Positions 32,715-41,770 of a stretch of DNA of 64,000 nt are shown in pieces. Each line of letters starts with the position of its first letter. Within the stretch, counting starts at the first letter, position 1. A program made the position numbers and the translations under genes. The stretch is from positions 62,001 to 126,000 of the forward strand of contig JACRCL010000016.1 in the NCBI GenBank assembly GCA_016219015.1, read 5' to 3'. The notes below the pieces were generated by a model. It made no database searches. It was not told the DNA's origin and saw only the letters and a list, made by a program, of their open reading frames with translations. Source of the DNA: Deltaproteobacteria bacterium (GTDB taxonomy: Bacteria > Desulfobacterota > GWC2-55-46).

Positions 32715-33293
32715 CTAGACTTTTTGGAAGAGCATATGGTCGACCAGCTCGCAGAGGATGTGGGCTATGGTTATATGGACCTCCTGTATCCGGGGGGTCG
32801 CCTTGGCCTCCACGTTAAGGAGTATGTCGGTCTTTCCGGCCATCAGGCCGCCGTTTTTCCCGGTGAGGGCGACGGTCTTCATGCCGATGGCCTTCGCCGC
32901 CTCGATGGCCTTCATGACGTTCTGCGAATTGCCGCTCGTGGATATGGCCAGGAGGACGTCTCTTTCCTTGCCGAGCGCCCTTATCTGCTTAGAGAATATC
33001 TGGTCAAAGGAGTAGTCGTTCCCTATGCTCGTTATGTCGGAGGTGTCGGTGGTAAGGGCGAGCGCGGGGAGCGGAGGCCTTTCTATCTCGAACCTGTTTA
33101 TGAACTCGGCGGCGATGTGCTGGGAGTCGGCCGCGGAGCCGCCGTTGCCCACGAGAAGGAGCTTCCCGCCGGCCTTGAAGGACTCAACTATCATCTCGGC
33201 GGCCTCGACCACAAGGTTGGTATTCTTCTTCGTGAAGAACTTCTCTTTCGCCTTGACGCTTTCCTTGAATGACCTGGCGACTATCTCGTCCAT
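32715..33293 (-). CDS. gmhA: Sedoheptulose 7-phosphate isomerase
   Basis: 192 residues, one SIS domain. It makes D-glycero-D-manno-heptose 7-phosphate for the LPS inner core. [17 protein letters not shown] near 48-64 and STSGNSQNV near 118-126 are the phosphosugar-binding loops; the catalytic histidine is in EVHITIAH near 171-178. It is 28 bp upstream of the unknown 310-residue gene on the same strand. Other heptose genes are not in the window. Confidence 0.93.
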   Translation of the reverse strand: MDEIVARSFKESVKAKEKFFTKKNTNLVVEAAEMIVESFKAGGKLLLVGNGGSAADSQHIAAEFINRFEIERPPLPALALTTDTSDITSIGNDYSFDQIFSKQIRALGKERDVLLAISTSGNSQNVMKAIEAAKAIGMKTVALTGKNGGLMAGKTDILLNVEAKATPRIQEVHITIAHILCELVDHMLFQKV

Positions 33294-33442
33294 CGGGGTT
33301 TTCTCTCCGCCAAAAACTGCCTTAAAAAACGAAATTGATAATATCTTCTGTAAAAAGGAGTGTCAAGGGATTTCAACGCCTTTCACCCTTAAAAAAGGGG
33401 GTCCCCGCAATGGACCGGGTTGGGGATTCCGCGCGCGGACTT

Positions 33443-34513
33443 TTATATCAGGAATTTGCCGTTCTTCTGTATCGCCTTGCCGTCCAGGTAGATGGCCCCG
33501 TTCTTCCTCAGGTCCTTTATCATGTCCCAGTGGATGGCCGAGATGTTCTTTCCGCCCGCGTCCTCGTAGGACCTCCCCACGGCGAGGTGGACCGTGCCGC
33601 CGATCTTCTCATCGAAGAGTATGTCCTTGGTGAACTTCTGTATCCCGTAATTGACGCCTATGCCCAGCTCGCCCAGGAACCTCGCGCCCTTGTCGGTGTC
33701 GAGCATGGTTATGAGGAACTTCTCGTTCTTGTCCGCGCTGGCGTCCACTACCTTGCCGGACCTGAACTTCAGCCTTATGCCGGTCACTTCCCGGCCCTGG
33801 TATATGGCGGGCATCTCGTAGTAGATGTGCCCGTCGGCCGAGTCCTCGACGGGGGAAAGGAAGACCTCGCCGTCCGGCATGTTCCTCTCGCCGTAGCAGG
33901 GGATGGCCTTTCTCCCTTTTATGCTTATGGTGAGGTTGGTCTCCTCGCCCACTATCCTTACCTCGTTGGCCTTATCGAGGACCTTCTTCAGTTTAAGCTC
34001 TTCCTTCTTTACCCTGTTCCAGTCTATGTTCGTGGCGCTGTAGACGAAGTCCTCGTACTCGTCGAGGCTCATGTCCGCCTCCTGCGCCAGCCCGTTCGTC
34101 GGGTAGTTGCAGAGTATCCAGCGCTTGTTGTTGACTATCTCCTCGCTTATGGGCCGGAGGACCTTGCTACGCTCGCTTATCAGCAGGGGGTCGATGTTGG
34201 ACAGGGCCTTCTTGTTCGCCGCCGCCCTGATGTTCACGATGCAGTCGATGTTCCTGGCCTCGAACATCCTTATCTTCGGGAAGTTCTGCATCTGCTCCTT
34301 AGAGGCGAGCCTGTAGAATATGTTCGTGGTCTCCTCGAAGCCTATGCTCGTAAGGGGATGGCCGCCGGCCTTGACGACCTCTTTGTATACCTCCAGCACC
34401 AGGGGCTTTGCCAGCTCGGTAGAGGAGCTTATGAGGACGACGTCGCCCTTTTTTACCTCTATCGAGTGATGTACGAGAATGGAAGCGAGCTTTGCTACCC
34501 GTGGGTCGGCCAT
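33443..34513 (-). CDS. M29-family aminopeptidase
   Basis: 356 residues, matching the thermophilic aminopeptidase family (AmpS/PepS), cytoplasmic metallo-exopeptidases with two metal ions. Family positions appear as GEETNLTISIKGR near 193, DGEVFLSPVEDSADG near 215 with metal-ligand Glu/Asp, ELGIGVNYGI near 282, DEKIGGTVHLAVGRSY near 302, and HWDMIKDLR near 328. The downstream gap to gmhA (33294-33442) contains a CCC/GGG palindrome near 33388-33420 and no gene. Confidence 0.88.
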   Translation of the reverse strand: MADPRVAKLASILVHHSIEVKKGDVVLISSSTELAKPLVLEVYKEVVKAGGHPLTSIGFEETTNIFYRLASKEQMQNFPKIRMFEARNIDCIVNIRAAANKKALSNIDPLLISERSKVLRPISEEIVNNKRWILCNYPTNGLAQEADMSLDEYEDFVYSATNIDWNRVKKEELKLKKVLDKANEVRIVGEETNLTISIKGRKAIPCYGERNMPDGEVFLSPVEDSADGHIYYEMPAIYQGREVTGIRLKFRSGKVVDASADKNEKFLITMLDTDKGARFLGELGIGVNYGIQKFTKDILFDEKIGGTVHLAVGRSYEDAGGKNISAIHWDMIKDLRKNGAIYLDGKAIQKNGKFLI

Positions 34514-34566
34514 TAAAAACCTCCTGAATGCTTTTTATTATTATAACCGGTTTTGCCCGGCTATGT

Positions 34567-34806
34567 TCAGCTGAGCATGAACTTGTCTATTATGAGCCTT
34601 TTGAACCTCGGGGCGTAGACGAGGTCGTAGACGTTTTCCTTGCCCGGGAACAGCCTTTCGGCGAACTCCCTGACCCCGGCCGCGTGGCGCGCGGCCTCTT
34701 CAAGGGACATGTCCGTGTCTATGATGAGCGTCATGGTGAAATCGACCATCCTTCTCAAGTACCTTATCTTCTTATCCTCTGCCTTTATCTCTTCATGTGT
34801 GGGCAT
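34567..34806 (-). CDS. Small hypothetical protein
   Basis: 79 residues, acidic-basic mixed, predicted mostly helical. I do not recognise the family. It begins MPTHEEIKAEDKKIRYLRR and has no cysteine, signal peptide or membrane segment. GGAGCACCC precedes the ATG. It lies 54 bp upstream of the M29 gene and may share a transcript; a family-B repeat starts 17 bp above its start codon. Codon usage matches its neighbours, which supports it being real. Confidence 0.6.
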   Translation of the reverse strand: MPTHEEIKAEDKKIRYLRRMVDFTMTLIIDTDMSLEEAARHAAGVREFAERLFPGKENVYDLVYAPRFKRLIIDKFMLS

Positions 34807-34822
34807 TGGGTGCTCCTTTATA

Positions 34823-34965
34823 GGCTACCTCTAAAAATTGTTCTTTTTCCTGACCTCTGCGTCAGGTCGAAAATAAAAATGCTCACATATTAACAACATA
34901 TGCTCCGCTTTTTATTTCCGCCCTTCCTTGACTTCAGAAAAAATTCCTGATTTTTAGAGGCACCC
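34823..34965 (+). repeat. MITE-like repeat family B, copy 4 (143 bp)
   Basis: Begins GGCTACCTCTAAAAATTG and ends GATTTTTAGAGGCACCC; the interior matches copies 1 and 3 base for base over most of its length. It separates the small hypothetical gene from the radical SAM gene. Confidence 0.92.
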
Positions 34966-34980
34966 ATAACGGTTACGGGT

Positions 34981-35901
34981 TTATCCCTTCTCAAAGTCCA
35001 AATGGCATCTCGCGCCCTGGAAGGTCCCATTGAGGCGCATGAGCCCCAGTATCTTCTCCGTCACCATGAACTTGTTGGCATTCCAGTGCGGCGCAATCAA
35101 ATATCTCGCGGGTACGTCCCCGCAGAGCCTGTGCACTACGGCCTGACCGGGCAGACGTTCCAGACATTCTACCACGGCAGCCGCGTACTCTTCAAGCGTA
35201 AGGGGTTTGAACTCCCCTTTATTGTACATTTCCTCGAGCCTTGTCCCCTTGATGACCTGCATCTGGTGGAACTTGACGCCCCAGACGCCGAGCCCGGCAA
35301 GTAGGCCCGCCGTATTAAGGGCGTCTTCCTTCCCTTCGCCCGGCAGGCCTATTATGACGTGGGCGCATACGTCTATGCCGCGCATCGAGGCGCGCCCGAC
35401 GGCCGCTTTGAAGTCCTCGACGGTATGGCCCCTGTTTATGAGCTTGAGGGTTGTGTCGTTCGCCGACTGGAGCCCGAGCTCGAGCCAGAGGTCCCTTTCT
35501 TTTTTGAGCCCTGAAAGGAGCCCGAGGACGCCTTCATCGAGGCAGTCGGGCCGGGTCGATACGACAAGGGCCGCCACCTCCGGGCGAAGCGCCTCCCTGT
35601 ATATCCTTTCGAGGTCTTCGATCGGGGCGTGGGTGTTCGTGTTTATCTGGAAGTAGGCGATGAACTTCTCGGCCCTGTGGCGCTTCCTGGCCCGCTCCAT
35701 CCCCTTTTCGATCTGCGCCCCTATGTCAGCAGGCCAGTCGAGCGGCTTAAGCGCTGCCGAATCGCAGTAGACGCACCCGCCGTAGCCTTTTTTGCCGTCC
35801 TTGTTAGGGCAGGTCATGCCCGCGTCGACAGTTACCTTGAAGACCTTGCACCCGTAACGCGATTTAAGGTGATCCGACAGGGGGTTGTAGAGTTTTGGCA
35901 T
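34981..35901 (-). CDS. TIGR01212/YhcC-family radical SAM protein
   Basis: 306 residues. The cluster motif is the family's extended form, C31-x11-C43-x2-C46 (TCPNKDGKKGYGGCVYC), and the N-terminus YNPLSDHLKSRYGCKVFKV is characteristic. GLQSANDTTLKLINRGHT near 148 and HVIIGLPGEG near 182 complete the TIM barrel. Members resemble the Elp3-like group; the substrate is not established, RNA modification being the common suggestion. It is a single gene with the methyltransferase gene divergent 126 bp away. Confidence 0.92.
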   Translation of the reverse strand: MPKLYNPLSDHLKSRYGCKVFKVTVDAGMTCPNKDGKKGYGGCVYCDSAALKPLDWPADIGAQIEKGMERARKRHRAEKFIAYFQINTNTHAPIEDLERIYREALRPEVAALVVSTRPDCLDEGVLGLLSGLKKERDLWLELGLQSANDTTLKLINRGHTVEDFKAAVGRASMRGIDVCAHVIIGLPGEGKEDALNTAGLLAGLGVWGVKFHQMQVIKGTRLEEMYNKGEFKPLTLEEYAAAVVECLERLPGQAVVHRLCGDVPARYLIAPHWNANKFMVTEKILGLMRLNGTFQGARCHLDFEKG

Positions 35902-36027
35902 GGCTTTCGGGATTATACCCCATAAGGCACGTCCTTTGGAGATGATTTATGTCCTTGATTCCACAAAGCCGTCCAAACTATACTTGTTACTTGATTTTTG
36001 AAAAATAAAACATCCGGGAGAGTCGTT

Positions 36028-36837
36028 TTGGAAACGGTCAAAAAGAGCCCAGAGGAGCTTTATTCGATAATAAGAAAGATAGACGGTTTCCTGTATGACG
36101 GGGAGGCCTATTTCCTGTACGAGAGCGCGTTCGGGCAGAGGCCGGGGGCCGTTATCGCCGAGATCGGGAGCTACTGCGGAAAGTCCACAGTCTGCCTGGC
36201 CCTTGGCCTGAAGGACAGCAATAACAAAAACGCGCGTGTATACGCCATAGACCCTTTCGGCGGCTCGTCAGAGCACGGCTCCATAGATACTTTCCCGAGG
36301 TTCAGGGAGAACACAAGGAACGCCGGGGTGGAGGGGTTTATCATACCCGTCAAGTCCACTTCAGAGGAGGCTTACAGAAAGTGGGACCCTGTGAGGAACA
36401 TCGACCTCCTCTGGATAGACGGCGGCCACGAGTACGAGTACGTGGCAGAGGACATAAACCTGTGGCTCAGGCTCGTTATGGAAAAAGGGCTGATAGCCCT
36501 CCATGACACGAGCGGGCGGTTTTATTACGGCGGTTTCATAGGGGTAAGAAGGGCGCTCAAGGAGGTCCTGTTCAAAAGGGAATGCCTGAAGGAGTACGGG
36601 TTCGTGAACGCGACTACATACGCGAGGAAGAGCCATTCGATCACCCAGAAAGAGGCATGGGAGAGGTGGAAGGCTTACGTCTGCTGGTGGACGGGGGAGG
36701 TCGGGCTATACCCGAGGGCGAGGGGTTTGGGGATGGCCGGGTTCGCCCTCGTCGTCCTTTCAAGGTACTTCAAGAGGATACCGAAGTTCATAAGGAAGCC
36801 CTGGGTCTTGCTGATGGATGAGAGCAAGAGGTGGTAG
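36028..36837 (+). CDS. Class I SAM-dependent methyltransferase (Methyltransf_24 type)
   Basis: 269 residues. The SAM-binding motif I is AVIAEIGSYCGKST near 40-53; YAIDPFGG near 74 and the DLLWIDGGHEYEYVAEDINLW block near 125 are typical of the Methyltransf_24 family, often found in glycan or O-methylation loci. The likely start is the TTG at 36028, with GGGAGAG five bases upstream; an earlier in-frame TTG at 35998 has no ribosome-binding site. The C-terminal 60 residues, rich in Trp and basic residues, may bind the membrane. The substrate is unknown. Confidence 0.82.
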   Translation: METVKKSPEELYSIIRKIDGFLYDGEAYFLYESAFGQRPGAVIAEIGSYCGKSTVCLALGLKDSNNKNARVYAIDPFGGSSEHGSIDTFPRFRENTRNAGVEGFIIPVKSTSEEAYRKWDPVRNIDLLWIDGGHEYEYVAEDINLWLRLVMEKGLIALHDTSGRFYYGGFIGVRRALKEVLFKRECLKEYGFVNATTYARKSHSITQKEAWERWKAYVCWWTGEVGLYPRARGLGMAGFALVVLSRYFKRIPKFIRKPWVLLMDESKRW

Positions 36838-36885
36838 GATAAGAAAAAAATTGGCGGGCCAGCTATAAGCCGTATCCATAATCCG

Positions 36886-38337
36886 TTACCGCCTCGTGCT
36901 CTCCGTCCAGGCCTTCGGCTCCGCCATTATAGTCCTGTATTCCTTTATAGTCACCATCCCGGGCTTCGCGCCACGGGGCCTTTTTACGTTCCGGGCCTCG
37001 GTGTATACGACCTCGGCCTTGCCCGACCCGCGCGCCTTGCTGTAGAAGGCGGCTATGGAGGCCGCCTCTTTGATGGTCTGCTCCGTTATGCCCTTCCCGC
37101 GCCCCGCGGCCTTTATGAGCACGTGGCTTCCGGGCACCTTTGACGCGTGGAGCCAGATGTCATCGTCTTTGGCGTACTCCTTTACTATGAGGTCGTTCCC
37201 CAGCCCCGATTTGCCGCATAGTATCTCGAAGCCCTCGGAGGACTTGAACCTCCTGACGGGCTCGGCCCTTTCTTCCACCTTCTCCCTTTGCGCCGCTTTT
37301 ACCTTCAGATACCCTGTTGAGGCAAGCTCGGTTTCGAGGTCCAAAAGGTCGTCTTTAGCGTCCGCCTGCTCCCATTCATAGGCAAGCCCTGCTATATACT
37401 CAAGCTCCCTTTCCACCTCAGGGATGCGCCCGCTTAAAAGCGCCAGCGCGGTCTTGGCCTTCTTCGCCCTCTTGAAGTACTTCTCGATATTCTCCCTGGG
37501 GCCAAGGCGCTCATCGAGCCTGACCGAGACCTCTTCAGGAGGGACCTTCGAGTAATCGACGGCCCTGACCTCCCTCTGCCCCCGTTTTATCCCCCCGATA
37601 TTATAAGTAAGGAGCTCGCCTATCCTGTAGTAATCGATCTCCGCCCGGGCCTTCTCCCTGTCCCCGTTCAGGTTGGCCAGCTTCCGGGCCGCCTTTTTTT
37701 GAGCCTCCGTTATGGCGCGCCTTAAGTAGTTCTTCTCCGAGGCGAGCTCTTCCTTGTCCAATAGCGCCGAATAGAACCCGTCGGCGGCCTCGTTCCAGCT
37801 TTCGTCATCTCTTTTCGGCGGCAGCACCCCTGCGGGCGGCAGCGCCGTCTTGAGGGGTGTTAATCTTACGCCGGGGGAAACCGGGCGGGGGGAGGCGGCG
37901 TCGTAGTATTTAAGGGCATCGAGGACCACACCGTCGCTGCCGGTCAATATGATATTGCCGGATTTGCCCGTAAGCTCGGCTATGAGCGTCAGGCGGTCAC
38001 GGGATTCATCGGCCTCATCCCGCTTTCTGCTCAACTCTATATATACGATCCGCTCCCCCTCGGCCTGCCTTATCTCCTCGATGCGCGAGTTAAGGGTCCT
38101 GCTCCTCAAAAAGGCGCAGAAGCGGAGCGGCGCAGGGGGGTTCCTGAACTCCCTGCCTGTGATATGTATCCTCGGCAGCGCCGGATGGGTGGAGATAAGG
38201 AGGTTGACGGTAGAGCCTTTCACGAAGACCCTTAAGATGACGTTCCGCTCGTCCGGCTGACAGACCTTCGAGACGATCCCGTGCCGAAGCCGTTCATCAA
38301 GCTCGGCGGCTATGTTTTTTATAAGACCCGGGTCCAT
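36886..38337 (-). CDS. rqcH: NFACT-family protein (RqcH/Tae2-like)
   Basis: 483 residues from MDPGLIKNIAAELDERL; the frame continues 19 codons upstream without family similarity. NFACT-N about 1-200, a coiled-coil middle about 220-370, and the NFACT-R (DUF814) domain near 385-470 with DDIWLHASKVPGSHVLIK. RqcH binds 60S/50S subunits holding peptidyl-tRNA and adds C-terminal Ala tails in ribosome quality control. It is shorter than the Bacillus protein (about 570). No RqcP or other partner is adjacent. Confidence 0.88.
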   Translation of the reverse strand: MDPGLIKNIAAELDERLRHGIVSKVCQPDERNVILRVFVKGSTVNLLISTHPALPRIHITGREFRNPPAPLRFCAFLRSRTLNSRIEEIRQAEGERIVYIELSRKRDEADESRDRLTLIAELTGKSGNIILTGSDGVVLDALKYYDAASPRPVSPGVRLTPLKTALPPAGVLPPKRDDESWNEAADGFYSALLDKEELASEKNYLRRAITEAQKKAARKLANLNGDREKARAEIDYYRIGELLTYNIGGIKRGQREVRAVDYSKVPPEEVSVRLDERLGPRENIEKYFKRAKKAKTALALLSGRIPEVERELEYIAGLAYEWEQADAKDDLLDLETELASTGYLKVKAAQREKVEERAEPVRRFKSSEGFEILCGKSGLGNDLIVKEYAKDDDIWLHASKVPGSHVLIKAAGRGKGITEQTIKEAASIAAFYSKARGSGKAEVVYTEARNVKRPRGAKPGMVTIKEYRTIMAEPKAWTESTRR

Positions 38338-38439
38338 AAGTGAAAAATTATAACATAAAAAACAGGGCCTGTTGAACACATATAGCGAGCGCATGAACGA
38401 GCGAATCGGAATCGAAATCTTCCTTATGTGTCGAAGATT

Positions 38440-38460
38440 CCCCGAAAGCTTGCTGCGGGG
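38440..38460. repeat. Imperfect CCCCG/CGGGG hairpin
   Basis: CCCCGAAAGCTTGCTGCGGGG followed by AGATCA, related to the perfect hairpin at 11988-12006 followed by AGATTCA. A flanking stretch rich in CGAATCGGAATCG precedes it. Confidence 0.55.
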
Positions 38461-38538
38461 AGATCAAGGCCGTTCCGGCCGCGCCCTTAATGGCTTTTCT
38501 TCCACGCCAAAACGCTTAAAAATTTTTTCAAAAATCCC

Positions 38539-38567
38539 TTGACAAGGAATTATACTTGTTATAATAT
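38539..38567 (+). promoter_or_regulatory. Strong sigma70-type promoter upstream of the act cluster
   Basis: A perfect TTGACA at 38539-38544 and TAATAT at 38562-38567, spacer 17 bp (a perfect TATAAT also lies at 38560-38565). It points toward actA, about 420 bp away. It is the only convincing promoter in the 38338-38993 gap. Confidence 0.75.
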
Positions 38568-38573
38568 TCCCCC

Positions 38574-38849
38574 CACACTAAAGTTATACTTTTTATATTA
38601 ATACTTTTTTCTTCCTGTTATTCTACTACTCTCTTGTTAAGGCGATAGCGGCCGGAGTTATACACCCTGTGTATCCTCCCGCGGCGTATTCCCGTCAGGG
38701 CCGTAGGTTGAAGCAGGCCCCCGGGATATGCGAAAAATCTTTAACATGGGGGGGCTTGTATTCGAGCTGGCAGGGGTCTATTGCCACAGGTGTCTTTTCG
38801 CTCCTTGAGAAGGTTTCGCCTTAAAAGTCCGGAAAAACTAAATTTTAAA
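38574..38849 (+). other. Long structured untranslated leader or small RNA region before actA
   Basis: No open frame is seen. A hairpin GGAG-tt-ATACAC-cct-GTGTAT-c-CTCC occupies 38654-38679, flanked by GCGGCC and GCGGC. GGGCC (38698-38702) can pair with GGCCC (38716-38720). Further G-tracts and C-tracts follow. It may be the 5' leader of the act transcript or an independent RNA; no known riboswitch consensus was recognised. Confidence 0.45.
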
Positions 38850-38981
38850 GGATGCCTTTAAAAATCAGGAATTTTTTCTGAAGTCAAGGAAGGGCGGAAA
38901 TAAAAAGCGCAGCATATGTGACCATTTTTATTTTAGCGCCTACGCAGAGGTCAGGAAAAAGAACAATTTTTAGAGGTAGCC
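38850..38981 (-). repeat. MITE-like repeat family B, copy 5 (132 bp), inverted
   Basis: Opposite orientation to copies 1, 3 and 4: GGATGCCTTTAAAAATCAGG on the left and AATTTTTAGAGGTAGCC on the right. About 11 bp shorter in the middle. Its right end lies 12 bp before the actA start codon. Confidence 0.9.
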
Positions 38982-38993
38982 TAAAAAGAGATA

Positions 38994-39500
38994 ATGAAAA
39001 AGCTTATCGTATACGCCCTGACCGGCGTCATATCATTGGCAATCGGTTACTGGGTTCAGCAGCAGTTCTTCTCTGACAGGGCCCCTGTTCAGCCCATAAA
39101 TTTCAGCCATAAGATCCACGCGGGCGTAAATAAGATACCCTGCCAGTATTGCCATATATACGCCGAGAGGTCGAGGGTGTCCGGCGTGCCCAATGTCCAG
39201 AGGTGCATGGGCTGCCATAAGATCATAAAGACCGATTCCCCGGAGATACAGAAGGTGACGGCGTACTGGGAGAAAAAAGAGCCGATACCCTGGACAAAGG
39301 TGCATAACCTCCCGGACTACGTCTACTTCCCGCACAAAAGGCACGTCAGGGCGGGCGTGGAATGCACGAACTGCCACGGCGACGTGCCGAACATGGACAG
39401 GATAACAAAGGTCTCCTCCTTACAGATGGGCTGGTGCCTGACCTGCCACACGCAGAGGAACGTCAAGAACGGAAGAGACTGCTGGACTTGCCATAAATAA
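38994..39500 (+). CDS. actA: Alternative complex III subunit ActA, pentahaem cytochrome c
   Basis: 168 residues with an N-terminal signal anchor (about 3-20). Five CXXCH motifs at 50-54, 71-75, 124-128, 148-152 and 163-167, with distal histidines such as FSHKIH (38-42) and FPHKRH (112-117). ActA is the membrane-anchored pentahaem cytochrome that passes electrons within ACIII, a quinol:cytochrome c or HiPIP oxidoreductase replacing bc1. It is the first gene of the actA-B1-B2-C-D-E-F run. The ribosome-binding site is weak (AAAGAG), and the repeat ends 12 bp upstream. Confidence 0.93.
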   Translation: MKKLIVYALTGVISLAIGYWVQQQFFSDRAPVQPINFSHKIHAGVNKIPCQYCHIYAERSRVSGVPNVQRCMGCHKIIKTDSPEIQKVTAYWEKKEPIPWTKVHNLPDYVYFPHKRHVRAGVECTNCHGDVPNMDRITKVSSLQMGWCLTCHTQRNVKNGRDCWTCHK

Positions 39501-39523
39501 GGCTGACAAGGTTTGAGCTGAAG

Positions 39524-41770
39524 ATGAAGCGCAGGGAATTCTTAAGGATATTAGGCATAGGCGGCGCGGGCACGGGGCTCGGGTTCGTGCTCGGCAAGGT
39601 GACCCAGACTCCGGGCGCCAAGCTTATCCCCTACCTCGTCCCGCCGGAAGAGATAGTCCCCGGCGTCGCCAACTGGTACGCGAGCATGTGCGCGGAGTGC
39701 AACTCCGGCTGCGGCATAATAGTCCGCGTCATGGAGGGCAGGGCGAAGAAGATAGAGGGCAACCCCGGCCACCCCGTTAGCAAGGGCGGCCTTTGCGTAA
39801 GGGGGCAGGCGAGCGTCCAGCGCCTCTATAACCCGGACAGGATAAAGGGCCCCCTTAAGAGAAGGGGGCAGAGGGGCAGCGGCGATTACGCCGAGGTGAC
39901 CTGGGACGAGGCCGCTGCAGAGCTCGCAAAGAACCTCTCTGACCTCCGCAAAAGCGGGGAGGCGGGCAAGTTCTACCTCCTCACTTCCCAGCTCCACGGC
40001 CACCTGAACCAGCTCGCGGCGAACTTCATGTCGGGCTACGGGTCGCCGAACCACATCCAGTACGAGCTTTTCCAGAACAGGAACCTCCTCTACGCGAACC
40101 AGGCGTCGATGGGCCTTAATACCATCCCCCATTACAATATCGAGCACACCAAGTACCTCCTCTCCTTCGGGGCCGACTTCGGCTCCACGTGGCTCTCCCC
40201 CGTGAACTTCAGCAAAGGCTACGGCAGGATGCGCCAGGGTGAGGGCGCGAGGGGCAAGCTCGTGCAGGTAGAGCCGAGGATATCGGTTACCGGCGCCAAC
40301 GCGGACGAGTGGGTCCCGGCAAGGCCCGGCACAGAGGCGATCCTCGCCCTCGGCATAGCCTACGCCATGGTGGAAAAAGGCTACAACAGGGCCGGAGACG
40401 CGTCCGCCTGGAGGGCGGCGTTAAGCGCCTACAGGCCCAAGGAAGTGGCCGCGATAACCGACGTAAAGGAAGAGCGCATCTTTGAGATAGCAAAAGAGTT
40501 CGCGCAGACGCGCCCGAGCCTCGCGATAGGAGGAGAGGGGCTTTCCTCCTACGAGAACGGGGCCTCAGGGCTTGTCGCCGTCAACGTACTCAACCACCTT
40601 GCCGGGAACCTCGGCGTAAAGGGCGGGGTGCTGCCGAACCCCGACGACCCGTTGAGGGCCGCGGTAGACATGAACAAGAGGATAACGGCGCTCGCGTCGG
40701 CAGCGGCCTCCTCGAAGGTAAAGGCGCTCGCGATATACAACACGAACCCGGTATTCACGACCCCGAAGGCCGCGAAGCTCGAGGAGTCGCTGAAGAACAT
40801 ACCTTTCATAGTGTCATTTTCAAGCTTCATGGACGAGACGACCGCTCTCGCGGACCTCATCCTCCCGGCGAATACGCCCCTTGAGGACTGGGGCGACGGC
40901 TTCGCCGAGCCGGCCGCCGGCGCGCCGGTATACACGATAATGCAGCCCGCGGTAAGCCCCGTATTCGACACAAAGTCCCTCGGGGACATACTGCTTTCAC
41001 TCGCCAAGTCGATGCCCGGCAACATGGGGCCGAAGCTGCAGGCACAGAGCTTCGCCGAGTACGTAAGGAACGGCTGGAAGGAGCTTTATTCCAAGAACAG
41101 GGCGATGGCCTCCGGGACGGCCGACTTCGACGACTTCTGGGATAAGACGCTCCAGAACGGCGGGTGGTGGTCGCAGGAGCCTTCGAGGAGGGGGTTGTCC
41201 GTATCAACAGGGGCCGCCTCGGCCAATATCTCCAACAAGCCCGCCAAATTCGACGGCGATGAGAAGCAGTTCCCGCTTTACCTTATAACCTACGCGCACC
41301 CCATGAGGCTCGACGGCAGGGGCGCGAACCTCCCGTGGCTCCAGGAGATACCCGACCCGATGACATCGGTCGTATGGGGCTCATGGGTGGAGATAAACCC
41401 GAAGACGGCCGAAAGCCTCGGCATCAAGGAAGGGGATACCGTCTCGATAGAATCGCCCTCGGGCAGGATAAGCGCGCACGCGTACCTCTTCCCGGGCATA
41501 AGGCCCGATACCGTGGCCCTCCCGCTCGGGCAGGGGCAGGTCTATGGCAGGTACGCCAAGGACAGGGGAGAAAACCCCATAGGCGTACTCCCGCTCGTCG
41601 AGAACCCGAAGACGGGCGCGCTGGCGCTCAACTCCACGCGCGTCAAGGTCTCCGTGGCCTCGCCAACTGGCAGGATGGTCAAGATGGAAGGCTCGACAAA
41701 AGAGCTCGGCAGGGGCATCGTGAAGACCGTTTCACCTGAAGAGTTCAGCAAGATGAAGAAGGAGGCGTAG
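39524..41770 (+). CDS. actB1: Alternative complex III molybdopterin-like subunit (ActB, part 1)
   Basis: 748 residues with twin-arginine motif RREFLR at 3-8, so exported folded by Tat. It belongs to the DMSO-reductase/MopB superfamily. Cysteines C56, C59, C63 and C91 form CX2CX3CX27C, a [4Fe-4S] site (CAECNSGCG...GGLCVRG) that canonical ActB proteins, as I remember them, have lost. At the usual Mo-ligand position (after GSPNHIQYELFQNRN) no Cys, Sec or Ser ligand is evident. The C-terminal cap (WVEINPKTAESLGIKEGD) is intact. In most organisms ActB is one fused chain; here the ferredoxin part is a separate gene starting at the next base. Confidence 0.9.
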   Translation: MKRREFLRILGIGGAGTGLGFVLGKVTQTPGAKLIPYLVPPEEIVPGVANWYASMCAECNSGCGIIVRVMEGRAKKIEGNPGHPVSKGGLCVRGQASVQRLYNPDRIKGPLKRRGQRGSGDYAEVTWDEAAAELAKNLSDLRKSGEAGKFYLLTSQLHGHLNQLAANFMSGYGSPNHIQYELFQNRNLLYANQASMGLNTIPHYNIEHTKYLLSFGADFGSTWLSPVNFSKGYGRMRQGEGARGKLVQVEPRISVTGANADEWVPARPGTEAILALGIAYAMVEKGYNRAGDASAWRAALSAYRPKEVAAITDVKEERIFEIAKEFAQTRPSLAIGGEGLSSYENGASGLVAVNVLNHLAGNLGVKGGVLPNPDDPLRAAVDMNKRITALASAAASSKVKALAIYNTNPVFTTPKAAKLEESLKNIPFIVSFSSFMDETTALADLILPANTPLEDWGDGFAEPAAGAPVYTIMQPAVSPVFDTKSLGDILLSLAKSMPGNMGPKLQAQSFAEYVRNGWKELYSKNRAMASGTADFDDFWDKTLQNGGWWSQEPSRRGLSVSTGAASANISNKPAKFDGDEKQFPLYLITYAHPMRLDGRGANLPWLQEIPDPMTSVVWGSWVEINPKTAESLGIKEGDTVSIESPSGRISAHAYLFPGIRPDTVALPLGQGQVYGRYAKDRGENPIGVLPLVENPKTGALALNSTRVKVSVASPTGRMVKMEGSTKELGRGIVKTVSPEEFSKMKKEA

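Noticed and set aside
38574-38849. 6S RNA
   Set aside because: GAGAAGG and CCTTAAAAG near 38806-38830 recall a 6S segment, but the required long closing stem and central bubble cannot be drawn around it.
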